DNA of 7,005 bases from JBEVNX01 sp040507895 (GCA_040507895.1 JBEVNX010000065.1:1-7005); one strand, 5' to 3'; shown: positions 1-6,858, numbered from the stretch's first letter. The notes: a model not told the origin generated them from the letters alone. A program made the numbers and translations.

Positions 1-1239
1 CAATTGAACCTGATGCTCGCCCGTGCTGTCGGCGAGGAAGAGCGCTGGCTTTCCGACGCGCGTCGAGCTGAAGACGAGATAGCGCCCGTCGGGAGAGAAC
101 GACGGATCCTCGTTGTTGCCGCCCGAGGTGATCTGACGCACCTGGTTCGTCTTCAGATTGAGCGTGAAGACGTTGAAGCCTCGCTCGCGACTGACGTAGC
201 CGATGAGATCCCCCTTCGGCGACCAACAAGGCGAGGTGTTGTAGCCTCCTTGGAACGTCACGCGGCGCGGCGACGAGCCGTCAGCGCCCATCACGTAGAT
301 CTGCGGCATGCCGGTGCGGGAAGAGACGAAAGCGATCTGGCGGCCGTCGGGCGACCACGTCGGGGAGACGTCGATCTCGGCGCCGTTGGTGAGCTGGCGC
401 TGCACCCGGCCCGTGTCGTCCAGAATGAAAATGTCGGAGTTGCCGGATCGCTCGAGACTGATCGCGATCGAGCGCCCATCCGGCGACCAGCGCCCGCCGA
501 GGTTCAACCCGCGAGAGCTCGAAAGCTTCTGCACGGAGCGTCCTCCGATGTCCGCCCGGTAGAGGCTGGCGTTTCCGTCCATGAAGGAGGTGAACAGGAT
601 GGAGCCGGCGTTGGGGCTCCAGGACGGAGCGAGGTTGATGGTCCGGTTGTTGGTGACGGTCGTGACGTCGTAGCCGTCGACCGACATGACGAGGATCTCC
701 TTGGCGCGCCCGCCTCGACGCGAGGCGAAGGCGATTCGCGAATCGAACGGTCCCGCTTCGCCCGTGAGATACTCCATGATCTGGTCCGCGAAGCGCCGCG
801 CCATCCGCTCCAGCAGATCGGGGCTTCCCGTGTAGCGCTCGCCACCGATCTGCGTGTGCTGAACGACATCGTAGAGCCGCGCCTCCAGCGCCAGCGAACC
901 GCCGGACTGCGAGACGCTTCCCTTGACGAGCGCCTTGGCGCCGATCACCGTCCAGTTCGCGAAGTTGATCTGAGAGCCATCGACCGGCGTCGGGCCTTCG
1001 AGGTAGGCCTTCGGGTCGAGCACACGGAAATATCCCGAGAGCGTGAGGTTGCGCGACAGAACCTCCGCGAAGTGCTCGCCGACCTCCTTGCCGCCGCCCC
1101 CATCGGCGAGGGGCGACACCGCGATCTCGAGCCGGGTGGCACCGGGTCCGACGATGCGCCCCGTGACTTGCGCCGCCGCTTCGCCCCGTAGAAGTCCCAG
1201 GGCCACCGTCATCATCACAATCCAGGAGCACCTCGCCAA
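1..1239 (-). CDS. tolB: Tol-Pal system protein TolB, 3'-truncated by the window edge
   Basis: Periplasmic beta-propeller of the Tol-Pal complex, which in the known family binds Pal and the TolA arm during outer-membrane constriction. The reading frame stays open to base 1, giving 413 codons. E. coli TolB has 430 residues, so only a short C-terminal tail is missing. The chosen start is TTG at 1239, because it has a strong Shine-Dalgarno 7 nt upstream and gives a signal peptide (hydrophobic core about residues 5-17, likely cleavage after the AAA at 21-23). The ATGs at 1215 and 1212 would cut into that peptide. The TolB N-terminal domain covers about residues 25-150. WSPDG-type propeller blade motifs follow near residues 207, 251, 295, 339 and 381, spaced 42-44 residues apart. 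The motif GNNEDPSFSPDGR near 374-386 is very TolB-like. The gene lies 57 bp downstream of the TolA-like gene and is probably in the same operon. Confidence 0.95.
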   Translation of the reverse strand, partial: MARCSWIVMMTVALGLLRGEAAAQVTGRIVGPGATRLEIAVSPLADGGGGKEVGEHFAEVLSRNLTLSGYFRVLDPKAYLEGPTPVDGSQINFANWTVIGAKALVKGSVSQSGGSLALEARLYDVVQHTQIGGERYTGSPDLLERMARRFADQIMEYLTGEAGPFDSRIAFASRRGGRAKEILVMSVDGYDVTTVTNNRTINLAPSWSPNAGSILFTSFMDGNASLYRADIGGRSVQKLSSSRGLNLGGRWSPDGRSIAISLERSGNSDIFILDDTGRVQRQLTNGAEIDVSPTWSPDGRQIAFVSSRTGMPQIYVMGADGSSPRRVTFQGGYNTSPCWSPKGDLIGYVSRERGFNVFTLNLKTNQVRQITSGGNNEDPSFSPDGRYLVFSSTRVGKPALFLADSTGEHQVQL

Positions 1240-1243
1240 GATT

Positions 1244-1252
1244 CCACCTCCC
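1244..1252 (-). promoter_or_regulatory. Ribosome binding site deciding a TTG start for tolB
   Basis: On the minus strand the sequence GGGAGGTGG contains a full GGAGG core (1251-1247) placed 7 nt before the TTG at 1239. This is the strongest Shine-Dalgarno in the window. It favours the TTG over the GTG at 1231, which is in another frame, and over the downstream ATGs at 1215 and 1212. Confidence 0.75.
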
Positions 1253-1296
1253 GTTTCACGTGCGCGTCGTTCGAACACTTCGATCCCGGCCACGTC

Positions 1297-2169
1297 TCAG
1301 CCGCCCGCGGCGAGCTCCCCCGACACGAACTCGAGGACGTAGTTCGCGAAAACCTGGCGATACTTCTCCGGTGGCGCCGGCAGCGGGCTCGAGATCCGCA
1401 CCGCGCGCAGCACGGAATCGTCGAAGCTCGAGTCGCCAGATCGGTCGATCACTCGCAAGTCGGCGATCTCGCCGTCGTCGCCGATGCGAAAGCCCACGCG
1501 GATCGTCAGATCGGGGCTGGCGCCGACCCAAGTCCAGTTCTTCTTGATGAGCGCCTCCACCTGATTCTTGTAGATGATGAAGTCGAGGCCCATGAGGACG
1601 CCACCACCACCGCCGTCTCCGCCGATGCCGAGCGCCGCGCCCTTCCCTTCCTCGTGACCGCCGAGCCCCGCCGCCTGCTTGCTCGTTCCCTTTTCCCCCA
1701 GTCTCTTGATCGCCTGTTGGATCTCCTTGTCGCGCGCGATCTTGGCGAGCTCCGCCTTCGAGGGCTTGGGCGCCGCCGGCGCCTTTTTCGCTTCAGGCTT
1801 GGGCTCCGGCTTCTTCGGGGCGTCTGGCAGCTTGACCACCTTCTCCTCGGGCTTCGGCTGCTCCACCTTCACCTCGGGCTTCGGCTGCTCCGGCTTGACC
1901 TCGGGCTTCGGCTCCTCGCGGCGTGTCGGATTGACAACGCCCGTCTCAGGCTCGGCCCGAACGGGGCCCTGGGGTAACCGGCCGCCGAGCGCGCTCGGAT
2001 CGACGATCTTGACCGTATACGCGACCACCGGCGCCGGCGAGCGCATCAACCATTGGCGCGGCATGAGCACCACCGCCACACCGGCGGCGGCGTGAAGAAG
2101 CGCCGAGAAGACGACCATCCACGACAGCGCAGGCTCGGCACCGCGCCTCGCCGGCCAAGCGTCGCTCAT
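1297..2169 (-). CDS. tolA: TolA/TonB-family periplasm-spanning energy transducer
   Basis: A 290-residue inner-membrane-anchored protein that, by position and architecture, is the TolA arm linking the TolQR motor to TolB/Pal. One N-terminal transmembrane helix lies at about residues 15-36. A Pro/Lys/Glu-rich linker follows (about 84-137) with tandem PKPEVK-like units, then a short charged helical stretch (about 138-160) and a glycine-rich hinge (about 163-196) with a run of five glycines. A C-terminal TolA-III/TonB-C-like domain covers about 197-284, with the pattern Y-x(4)-VEALIKKNW, a DGEI turn and LPAPPEKYRQVF, resembling the LP-x-PP-x-x-Y segment of TolA. The cysteines of the E. coli TolA domain III are absent. 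The start ATG overlaps the tolR stop by 4 nt (ATGA), implying translational coupling. It could equally be called a TonB-family protein; the tol operon context favours TolA. Confidence 0.85.
   Translation of the reverse strand: MSDAWPARRGAEPALSWMVVFSALLHAAAGVAVVLMPRQWLMRSPAPVVAYTVKIVDPSALGGRLPQGPVRAEPETGVVNPTRREEPKPEVKPEQPKPEVKVEQPKPEEKVVKLPDAPKKPEPKPEAKKAPAAPKPSKAELAKIARDKEIQQAIKRLGEKGTSKQAAGLGGHEEGKGAALGIGGDGGGGGVLMGLDFIIYKNQVEALIKKNWTWVGASPDLTIRVGFRIGDDGEIADLRVIDRSGDSSFDDSVLRAVRISSPLPAPPEKYRQVFANYVLEFVSGELAAGG
1845..1917 (-). repeat. 27-bp tandem repeat coding for the Pro-Glu-Lys linker of TolA
   Basis: On the plus strand a 19-base unit beginning CCTCGGGCTTCGGCT starts at 1845, 1872 and 1899, an exact period of 27 bp (nine codons). 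Copies one and two match over the 19 bases, and the third differs at one position. It encodes successive PEVK-x-EQPK-type units in the periplasmic linker and keeps the reading frame. It looks like replication-slippage expansion of a low-complexity linker. Confidence 0.8.
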
Positions 2170-2582
2170 TTCTTCTCGGTGGGCAGCTCCGTGATCATGC
2201 CGAGGCTCTGCACGCCGGCACCCTTCACCGCCGCCATGACCTGCACCACTTCGCCATAGGACACGCTGCGGTCCGCCCGCAGGAACACCTGCTTGTCGGG
2301 CTTCAACCGCGTGACGGCTTCGAGCTTCGCCGAGAGGTCGGCGAGGGCGATCACGTTGTCGTTGAGAAAGATCGTGCCCTTCTTGTCGACCGTGACGACG
2401 AGCTGGTCTTCCTCGCCGGAGAGCGCTCCGGCCTTGGCCTGCGGCAGCTCGATCGACACGCCTTGCTGCAGGATCGGCGCGGTCACCATGAAGATCACCA
2501 GCAACACCAGCATCACGTCGACCAGCGGCACGACGTTGATCTGCGAGATCGAGGAGTTCTGCGATCGCGTCTCGAAGGCCAT
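2166..2582 (-). CDS. tolR: Biopolymer transporter TolR (ExbD family)
   Basis: A 138-residue single-pass inner-membrane protein that pairs with TolQ to form the proton-driven motor of the Tol-Pal system (E. coli TolR is 142 residues). The N-terminal segment INVVPLVDVMLVLLVIF is the family signature. Asp22 in its transmembrane helix (about residues 19-38) corresponds to the proton-carrying aspartate known in TolR/ExbD. The remainder is the periplasmic domain, with the usual QVFLRADRSVSYGEVVQVM segment at about 98-116. The start ATG at 2582 lies 16 nt after the tolQ stop with only a weak Shine-Dalgarno, so translation may depend on coupling to tolQ. Its stop overlaps the tolA start by 4 nt. ExbD is the alternative name, but the order Q-R-A-B supports TolR. 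Confidence 0.95.
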   Translation of the reverse strand: MAFETRSQNSSISQINVVPLVDVMLVLLVIFMVTAPILQQGVSIELPQAKAGALSGEEDQLVVTVDKKGTIFLNDNVIALADLSAKLEAVTRLKPDKQVFLRADRSVSYGEVVQVMAAVKGAGVQSLGMITELPTEKK

Positions 2583-2598
2583 GGCCGCCGACCGGTTC

Positions 2599-3309
2599 TT
2601 AGATGAAGTGGCGCTCCGCGATGTTCAAGAACTCCGCGGAAAAATTTTCCATGTCCGCCGTCAACACGCGGATCTCGCGGGCGAAGTGGTTGAACGCCAC
2701 GACGGCTGGAATCGCGGCGGCGAGCCCGACCGCGGTGGCCACCAGCGCTTCCGCAATCCCCGGAGCAACGGCCTGGATACTCGAGGTTTGCGCCGTCGTG
2801 AGGCCGCGAAACGCCGTCATCACTCCCCACACCGTCCCGAACAGGCCGACGAACGGCGCCGTCGAAGCCGTGGTGGCTAGAAACGTGAGCGCCTTCTCGA
2901 GCCGCGTGACCTCCTGCGTCGTGGCTCGGCGCATCGCGCGCTCGACATTTTCGATGCCGCCGAGGTCGGTGGTCTCCGCGGCGGCGTCGTCGCCCCAGGT
3001 GCCTGACTTCTTCGGCCGGGTGAAACGCTGCAGCTCCTGGTATCCCGAACGAAAGACGTGCGCGACCGGGCTCTGCTTGAGCTCGACGCTCGCGTTGTGA
3101 ATGGCGGCGAGATTCTTGGCCTCCCAGAAGATTTCGAGAAACCGCTCGCTCTGCCGTCGCGCGGCGCGCAGTTGGCGAAACTTGAAGAGGATGACGCCGA
3201 GGCTGCCCACCGAGAAGGCGAGCAGCAGCAGCAACACGAGCTGGACCATGGGGCTGGCGCCGAACACGATGCTCACGAGACTCTGCTGCTGTCCGATGGT
3301 CGGCGACAT
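2599..3309 (-). CDS. tolQ: Tol-Pal system proton channel TolQ (ExbB/MotA family)
   Basis: A 236-residue polytopic inner-membrane protein (E. coli TolQ has 230) forming the proton channel with TolR. Three transmembrane segments are visible at about residues 21-42, 143-166 and 183-206. The signature GLFGTVWGVMTAF (155-167) lies in the second and APGIAEALVATAVGLAAAIPAV (182-203) in the third, including Thr192 at the position of the conserved channel threonine. A cytoplasmic loop of about 100 residues separates segments one and two, as in the family. The frame is open far upstream to 3810, but that part is antisense to gap. The ATG at 3309 is preferred because the resulting N-terminus, with FGASPMVQLVLLLLL, aligns with that of known TolQ. 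A weak GGA motif lies about 8 nt upstream. It is the first gene of the minus-strand operon, with no ybgC gene before it. Confidence 0.94.
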   Translation of the reverse strand: MSPTIGQQQSLVSIVFGASPMVQLVLLLLLAFSVGSLGVILFKFRQLRAARRQSERFLEIFWEAKNLAAIHNASVELKQSPVAHVFRSGYQELQRFTRPKKSGTWGDDAAAETTDLGGIENVERAMRRATTQEVTRLEKALTFLATTASTAPFVGLFGTVWGVMTAFRGLTTAQTSSIQAVAPGIAEALVATAVGLAAAIPAVVAFNHFAREIRVLTADMENFSAEFLNIAERHFI

Positions 3310-3388
3310 GCGCGAATTCCGGGTAGTACAAGGCCCCCAGCGAGTCAACGCGCGCAGCGCAAACCCGCATTGGGCGCGGCTTCTTGCC

Positions 3389-3417
3389 TTGACGGCCCCA
3401 TTGGGACGTGGAATACG
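3389..3417 (+). promoter_or_regulatory. Putative sigma70-type promoter for the gap operon
   Basis: A near-consensus -35 element TTGACG (3389-3394) is followed after a 17-bp spacer by AATACG (3412-3417), a poor match to the -10 consensus (three of six). It lies 59 bp upstream of the gap ATG in the 166-bp divergent region 3310-3475. The -35 and the spacing are good but the -10 is weak, so this is a candidate only. Nothing else gene-like is seen in the intergenic region. Confidence 0.35.
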
Positions 3418-3475
3418 GCGGCCAGTTTTCACCTTCGGAGATCCGCCGCCACACCCGATTTCCTTCGAGACTACC

Positions 3476-4486
3476 ATGAGCGTTCGCATCGGAATCAACG
3501 GCTTCGGGCGCATCGGGCGAAACGTGCTTCGTGTGTGTCTTGCTTCCGGCTCCGACCTCGACTTCGTGGCCGTCAACGACATCACCGATGCGCCCACGCT
3601 CGCGCATCTGCTGAAGTACGATTCGGTGCATGGCACGTTGGCCGAGAAAGTCGTCGTCGACGGCAGCGACATCCGCGTGGCCAGCAAGCGCATCCGCGTG
3701 CTTGCCGAACGCGACCCCGGCAAGCTTCCATGGAAGGAGCTCGGCGTCGATCTGGTCCTCGAGTGCAGCGGCCGCTTCACCAGTCGCGACGAGGCGGGGG
3801 TCCACCTCAAGGGTGGCGCGAAGAAGGTCGTGATCTCCGCTCCGGCGAAGAACGCGGATGTGACGATTTGCTACGGCGTGAACCATGCTGCGTACGATCC
3901 CGCGAAGCACCACGTCATCTCCTGCGCCTCGTGCACGACGAACTGCCTCGCGCCGGTCGCGAAGGTCCTGCACGACTCGTTCAAGATCCGCCAAGGCTTG
4001 ATGACGACCGTTCACGCCTACACCAACGACCAGCGAATTCTTGATCTCCCGCACGAGGATCTACGACGCGCGCGCGCCGCGGCGCTGTCGATGATTCCCA
4101 CTTCGACGGGCGCCGCCAAGGCGATCGGCCTGGTGCTCCCGGAGCTCGACGGCAAGCTCGACGGCATGGCGATTCGCGTACCGCTCCCCAACGTGTCGAT
4201 CATCGACCTCACCGCCACCGTGGAAACGTCCACGACAGATCGCAAGGTTAACGCGGCGATCAAGGCGGCCGCGGAGGGTCCGCTGCGGGGGGTGCTCCAG
4301 TACTGCGACGAGCCCCTAGTCTCGCGCGATTTCAACGGCAACGGTCACTCGTCGATCTTCGACGCGACGCTCACCAAGGTGATGGGCGGAACGCTGATCA
4401 AGGTCTTCGCGTGGTACGACAACGAATGGGGCTTCTCGAATCGCATGCGGGACGTCGCTTCCCTGATCGGCGCCTCTCTCCGATAG
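3476..4486 (+). CDS. gap: Glyceraldehyde-3-phosphate dehydrogenase, NAD-type (GapA-like)
   Basis: A 336-residue cytoplasmic enzyme converting glyceraldehyde-3-phosphate, phosphate and NAD+ to 1,3-bisphosphoglycerate. The Rossmann motif INGFGRIGRN is at residues 7-16. Asp35, together with Leu191-Pro192 in ILDLPHEDLRRAR, matches the pattern of NAD-preferring GapA rather than NADP-preferring GapB enzymes. The catalytic motif ASCTTNCLAP holds Cys153, with His180 in TTVHAYTNDQ. STGAAKA (210-216), Arg234 and WYDNEWGFSNR (313-323) complete the set. Length is typical. The ATG at 3476 starts exactly at the conserved N-terminus; the open frame further upstream is antisense to tolQ. The ribosome binding site is weak. 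An unusual feature is Cys150 where this family normally has Asn. The gene is first in the gap-pgk-tpiA-secG cluster, 11 nt before pgk. Confidence 0.97.
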   Translation: MSVRIGINGFGRIGRNVLRVCLASGSDLDFVAVNDITDAPTLAHLLKYDSVHGTLAEKVVVDGSDIRVASKRIRVLAERDPGKLPWKELGVDLVLECSGRFTSRDEAGVHLKGGAKKVVISAPAKNADVTICYGVNHAAYDPAKHHVISCASCTTNCLAPVAKVLHDSFKIRQGLMTTVHAYTNDQRILDLPHEDLRRARAAALSMIPTSTGAAKAIGLVLPELDGKLDGMAIRVPLPNVSIIDLTATVETSTTDRKVNAAIKAAAEGPLRGVLQYCDEPLVSRDFNGNGHSSIFDATLTKVMGGTLIKVFAWYDNEWGFSNRMRDVASLIGASLR

Positions 4487-4497
4487 GCTGCCCCGGC

Positions 4498-5676
4498 ATG
4501 GCGCTGCGCAGGCTCGAAGAAGTCCCGCTCACGGGCAAGCGTGTCTTCATCCGTGCCGACCTGAACGTCCCGCTTCGCGACGGCGAGATCACCGACACCA
4601 TGCGCGTCGACGAAGCGTTACCGGCGATCCAGTGGGTGATCGCCAACGGCGGTCACCCGATCGTCGCTTCGCATCTCGGCCGCCCGAAAGGAACGCGCGT
4701 TCAGGCGCTGACGCTTCGTCCCGTCGCGGAGTACCTCGGCGAGGTCCTGCACCTGAACGTCCTTCTCGCCGAGGACTGTGTCGGAGAGAGAACGCTCGCC
4801 CAGAGCCGAGCGCTCGGACCTCGCGAGGTATTGTTGCTCGAGAACCTGCGCTTTCACGCCGGCGAGGAGGCGAACGAAGAGCGCTTCGCGCGCCAGCTCG
4901 CGGCGCTCGCCGACGTCTACGTGAACGACGCGTTCGGCACAGCCCATCGAGCCCACGCCTCCACCGTCGGCATGGTGCCGTTCGTCGCGGTGCGAGCGAT
5001 CGGCCCGCTCATGCGGCGTGAGGTCGAGAATCTCTCGCCGCTCCTCGGCGAGCCAGCCCGCCCCTTCGTCGTCGTCCTGGGGGGCGCCAAGGTTACTGAC
5101 AAGATCGGCCTGGTGCGCCGCCTCGTGGATCGCATCGACGCGCTGCTGATCGGCGGCGCGATGGCGTACACGTTCCTGCGCGCGCAAGGCGTCGGGGTCG
5201 GCGACAGCCTGGTCGCGGAGGACGAGATCGGGCTCGCTCGCGGGATCCTCGACCTCGCGGCGAAGCGCGGCCTCGCGTTGCTGCTGCCGAGCGACCACGT
5301 GGCCGTACAAGAGATCGTTTCGGGAGCGCCCTCGCAGATCACCGCGCCGGGCGTTCCCGCCGGCTGGAAGGGCGCGGACATCGGACCCGTTACGACTCGC
5401 CGCTTCGCCGACAAGATCGTTCACGCCAAGACGATCTTCTGGAACGGTCCCCTCGGCGTCTTCGAGACCGAACCCTTCGATCGCGGCACGGTCGCGATCG
5501 CCACGGAGATCGGGCGCAGCGGGGCGTTCAGCGTCGTCGGGGGTGGGGACTCGGCGGCTGCGGTCGTGCAGTCGGGGCATGCCGAGGAGATCTCGCACAT
5601 CTCGACGGGAGGCGGAGCCGCGCTCGAGTTTCTCGAGGGGCGAAAGCTTCCCGGTCTCGCGGCGCTCGAGGCTTGA
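4498..5676 (+). CDS. pgk: Phosphoglycerate kinase
   Basis: A 392-residue cytoplasmic monomer-type enzyme transferring phosphate from 1,3-bisphosphoglycerate to ADP, the step after GAPDH. N-domain substrate motifs are RADLNVPL (19-26), SHLGRPKG (58-65), LLLENLRFH (112-120) and DAFGTAHRAHAST (144-156). C-domain nucleotide motifs are GGAKVTDK (195-202), WNGPLGVFE (315-323), GGGDSAAAV (348-356) and STGGGA (379-384). Length is normal and no key segment is missing. The ATG at 4498 gives the expected N-terminus (LEEVPLTGKRVFIRADLNVP); the upstream in-frame extension from 4411 would lie inside gap. There is no strong Shine-Dalgarno in the 11-nt gap after gap, so coupling is plausible. Its stop directly abuts the tpiA start. 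Confidence 0.97.
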   Translation: MALRRLEEVPLTGKRVFIRADLNVPLRDGEITDTMRVDEALPAIQWVIANGGHPIVASHLGRPKGTRVQALTLRPVAEYLGEVLHLNVLLAEDCVGERTLAQSRALGPREVLLLENLRFHAGEEANEERFARQLAALADVYVNDAFGTAHRAHASTVGMVPFVAVRAIGPLMRREVENLSPLLGEPARPFVVVLGGAKVTDKIGLVRRLVDRIDALLIGGAMAYTFLRAQGVGVGDSLVAEDEIGLARGILDLAAKRGLALLLPSDHVAVQEIVSGAPSQITAPGVPAGWKGADIGPVTTRRFADKIVHAKTIFWNGPLGVFETEPFDRGTVAIATEIGRSGAFSVVGGGDSAAAVVQSGHAEEISHISTGGGAALEFLEGRKLPGLAALEA

Positions 5677-6441
5677 GTGGTGAGCCGCACCGCGGTCATC
5701 GCGGGGAACTGGAAGATGCACGGCACGGCCGATCAGGCGCGCGCGCTGGCGGCCCACCTGCGCGAGCGGCTCGGAGCGCCGGCGCACGACCGGCAGGTCG
5801 TCATCGCGCCTCCATTCACGTCGCTGGCCGCGGCCGCTGAGGCCCTACGAGGCTCGGCCATCGAGGTGGCGGCCCAGAACGTACACTGGGAAGCGAAGGG
5901 AGCATTCACGGGCGAGATCTCCGCTCCCATGCTGATCGAAGCCGGTTGCCGGTGGGTGATCGTCGGCCACTCCGAACGTCGCCAGCTCTTCGGCGAAACC
6001 GACGGCGGCGTAAACCGGCGGGCGCATGCCGCGCTCGCCGCGGGCCTGCGGACGATCGTCTGCATCGGCGAGACCCTCGAGGAGCGGGACGGGGGTTACG
6101 CACAGGACGTGGTGCGGGGTCAAGCGCGAGCCGCGTTGCTGGACCTTGGTGCCGCTGCTATACGGAATGTTTGCATCGCCTACGAGCCCGTGTGGGCGAT
6201 CGGCACGGGCCGCACGGCGACTCCGGCGCAGGCGGAGGAGATTCACGCGGAGGTGAGAGAGGTGGTCGCCGAAGCTGTCGGTCGTAGTGAGGCACAGGGA
6301 TTGCGAATTCTCTACGGAGGAAGCGTCAAACCGGACAACATCGACTCGTTGATGGCAGAGCCCGACATCGACGGCGCGCTCGTAGGCGGCGCCAGTCTCG
6401 AAGTCGAGACTTTCGCGCGCATCGTCGAGTTCCGCCGCTAG
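5677..6441 (+). CDS. tpiA: Triose-phosphate isomerase
   Basis: A 254-residue TIM-barrel enzyme interconverting dihydroxyacetone phosphate and glyceraldehyde-3-phosphate, supplying the substrate of the gap product. Active-site residues are all visible: Asn11 and Lys13 in AGNWKMHG, His98 in VGHSERR, and Glu170 in AYEPVWAIGTG, which also contains the flexible loop 6. The phosphate-binding LYGGSVKPDN is at 212-221 and DGALVGGASL near 232-241. The start is one of two tandem GTG codons, at 5677 and 5680. The first abuts the pgk TGA with no intervening base. A GAGG at 5668-5671 lies 5 nt from the first and 8 nt from the second, so the second is a real alternative and would shorten the protein by one residue. 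The gene is tightly coupled to pgk and ends 10 nt before secG. Confidence 0.97.
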   Translation: MVSRTAVIAGNWKMHGTADQARALAAHLRERLGAPAHDRQVVIAPPFTSLAAAAEALRGSAIEVAAQNVHWEAKGAFTGEISAPMLIEAGCRWVIVGHSERRQLFGETDGGVNRRAHAALAAGLRTIVCIGETLEERDGGYAQDVVRGQARAALLDLGAAAIRNVCIAYEPVWAIGTGRTATPAQAEEIHAEVREVVAEAVGRSEAQGLRILYGGSVKPDNIDSLMAEPDIDGALVGGASLEVETFARIVEFRR

Positions 6442-6444
6442 GAA
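6440..6444 (+). promoter_or_regulatory. Ribosome binding site for secG overlapping the tpiA stop
   Basis: AGGAA begins within the tpiA TAG stop codon and sits 7 nt before the GTG at 6452. This is good placement and supports the GTG as the secG start and read-through translation in the operon. Confidence 0.55.
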
Positions 6445-6451
6445 CCCCACC

Positions 6452-6844
6452 GTGGTCACCGTCATCACAGTGCTGCACCTGATCGCTTGCGTATTCTTGA
6501 TCCTCGTCGTCCTCCTGCAGACGGGCAAAGGCGCGGAAATGGGTGCCGTGTTTGGCGGCGGCGGCGGCTCGACGCTCTTCGGCGCGAGCGGCGCCGGCAA
6601 CTTCCTCACCAAGCTGACAACGGGCACGGCCATCGTCTTCTTCCTGACGTCTCTGTTTTTGGCCTACAGCTCGATCGCTCGCACGCAGAGGACTGTCTTC
6701 GACCAAGCGCTTCCGGAGCCTCCGCCACTGAATGCGCCTGCGCCGGAGGCCCCGAAAGCGGCGAGCGGGGACAAGCCAGCTCCCGCCGAGCCGGCTCCAG
6801 CGGCGCCGCAAGCCGATGCTCCGCAGGCGCCGGCGACCCAATAG
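6452..6844 (+). CDS. secG: Preprotein translocase subunit SecG
   Basis: A 130-residue inner-membrane subunit of the SecYEG export channel (E. coli SecG has 110 residues). Two transmembrane helices lie at about residues 3-22 and 54-74. Between them is the diagnostic conserved loop: LLQTGKGAEMGAVFGGG (21-37) followed by STLFGASGAGNFLTKLT (40-56). After residue about 86 the protein continues as a Pro/Ala-rich low-complexity tail of roughly 45 residues, expected to be disordered and absent from E. coli SecG; similar tails occur in other bacterial SecG proteins. The start is GTG with an AGGAA Shine-Dalgarno 7 nt upstream. It lies 10 nt after tpiA and 14 nt before the tRNA gene, so it probably shares the glycolytic transcript. 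Confidence 0.96.
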   Translation: MVTVITVLHLIACVFLILVVLLQTGKGAEMGAVFGGGGGSTLFGASGAGNFLTKLTTGTAIVFFLTSLFLAYSSIARTQRTVFDQALPEPPPLNAPAPEAPKAASGDKPAPAEPAPAAPQADAPQAPATQ

Positions 6845-6858
6845 GATGATCGAAGCAC

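Noticed and set aside
4..1191. Plus-strand open frame of 395 codons
   Set aside because: It is antisense to tolB, which is unmistakable in the opposite strand. Its composition is Arg/Asp/Val-rich with no family motif, as expected of a high-GC shadow frame.
281..1231. Minus-strand open frame of 316 codons beginning GTG
   Set aside because: It is a frame-shifted reading of tolB itself; the true frame starts at 1239 and carries signal peptide and propeller motifs.
1269..1276. Palindrome GTTCGAAC between tolA and tolB
   Set aside because: An isolated 8-bp palindrome without a second copy or associated promoter; likely chance.
1845..1917. Regular 27-bp repeats as a possible CRISPR-like array
   Set aside because: The units are contiguous and in frame within a Pro/Glu/Lys linker, with no unique spacers and no cas genes nearby.
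3323..3348. Possible tolQ promoter on the minus strand (TTGACT at 3348-3343, TACTAC at 3328-3323)
   Set aside because: The spacer is only 14 bp and the -10 is poor; no better-spaced -10 was seen, so it is not annotated as a feature.
2513..4054. Minus-strand open frame of 513 codons spanning tolQ and gap
   Set aside because: It crosses two confidently identified genes on opposite strands and the promoter region, and shows no recognisable domain.
4618..5787. Minus-strand open frame of 389 codons
   Set aside because: Antisense shadow of pgk, with Arg/Asp/Leu-rich content and no family motifs.
5845..6633. Minus-strand open frame of 262 codons
   Set aside because: Antisense to tpiA and the start of secG, both strongly supported.
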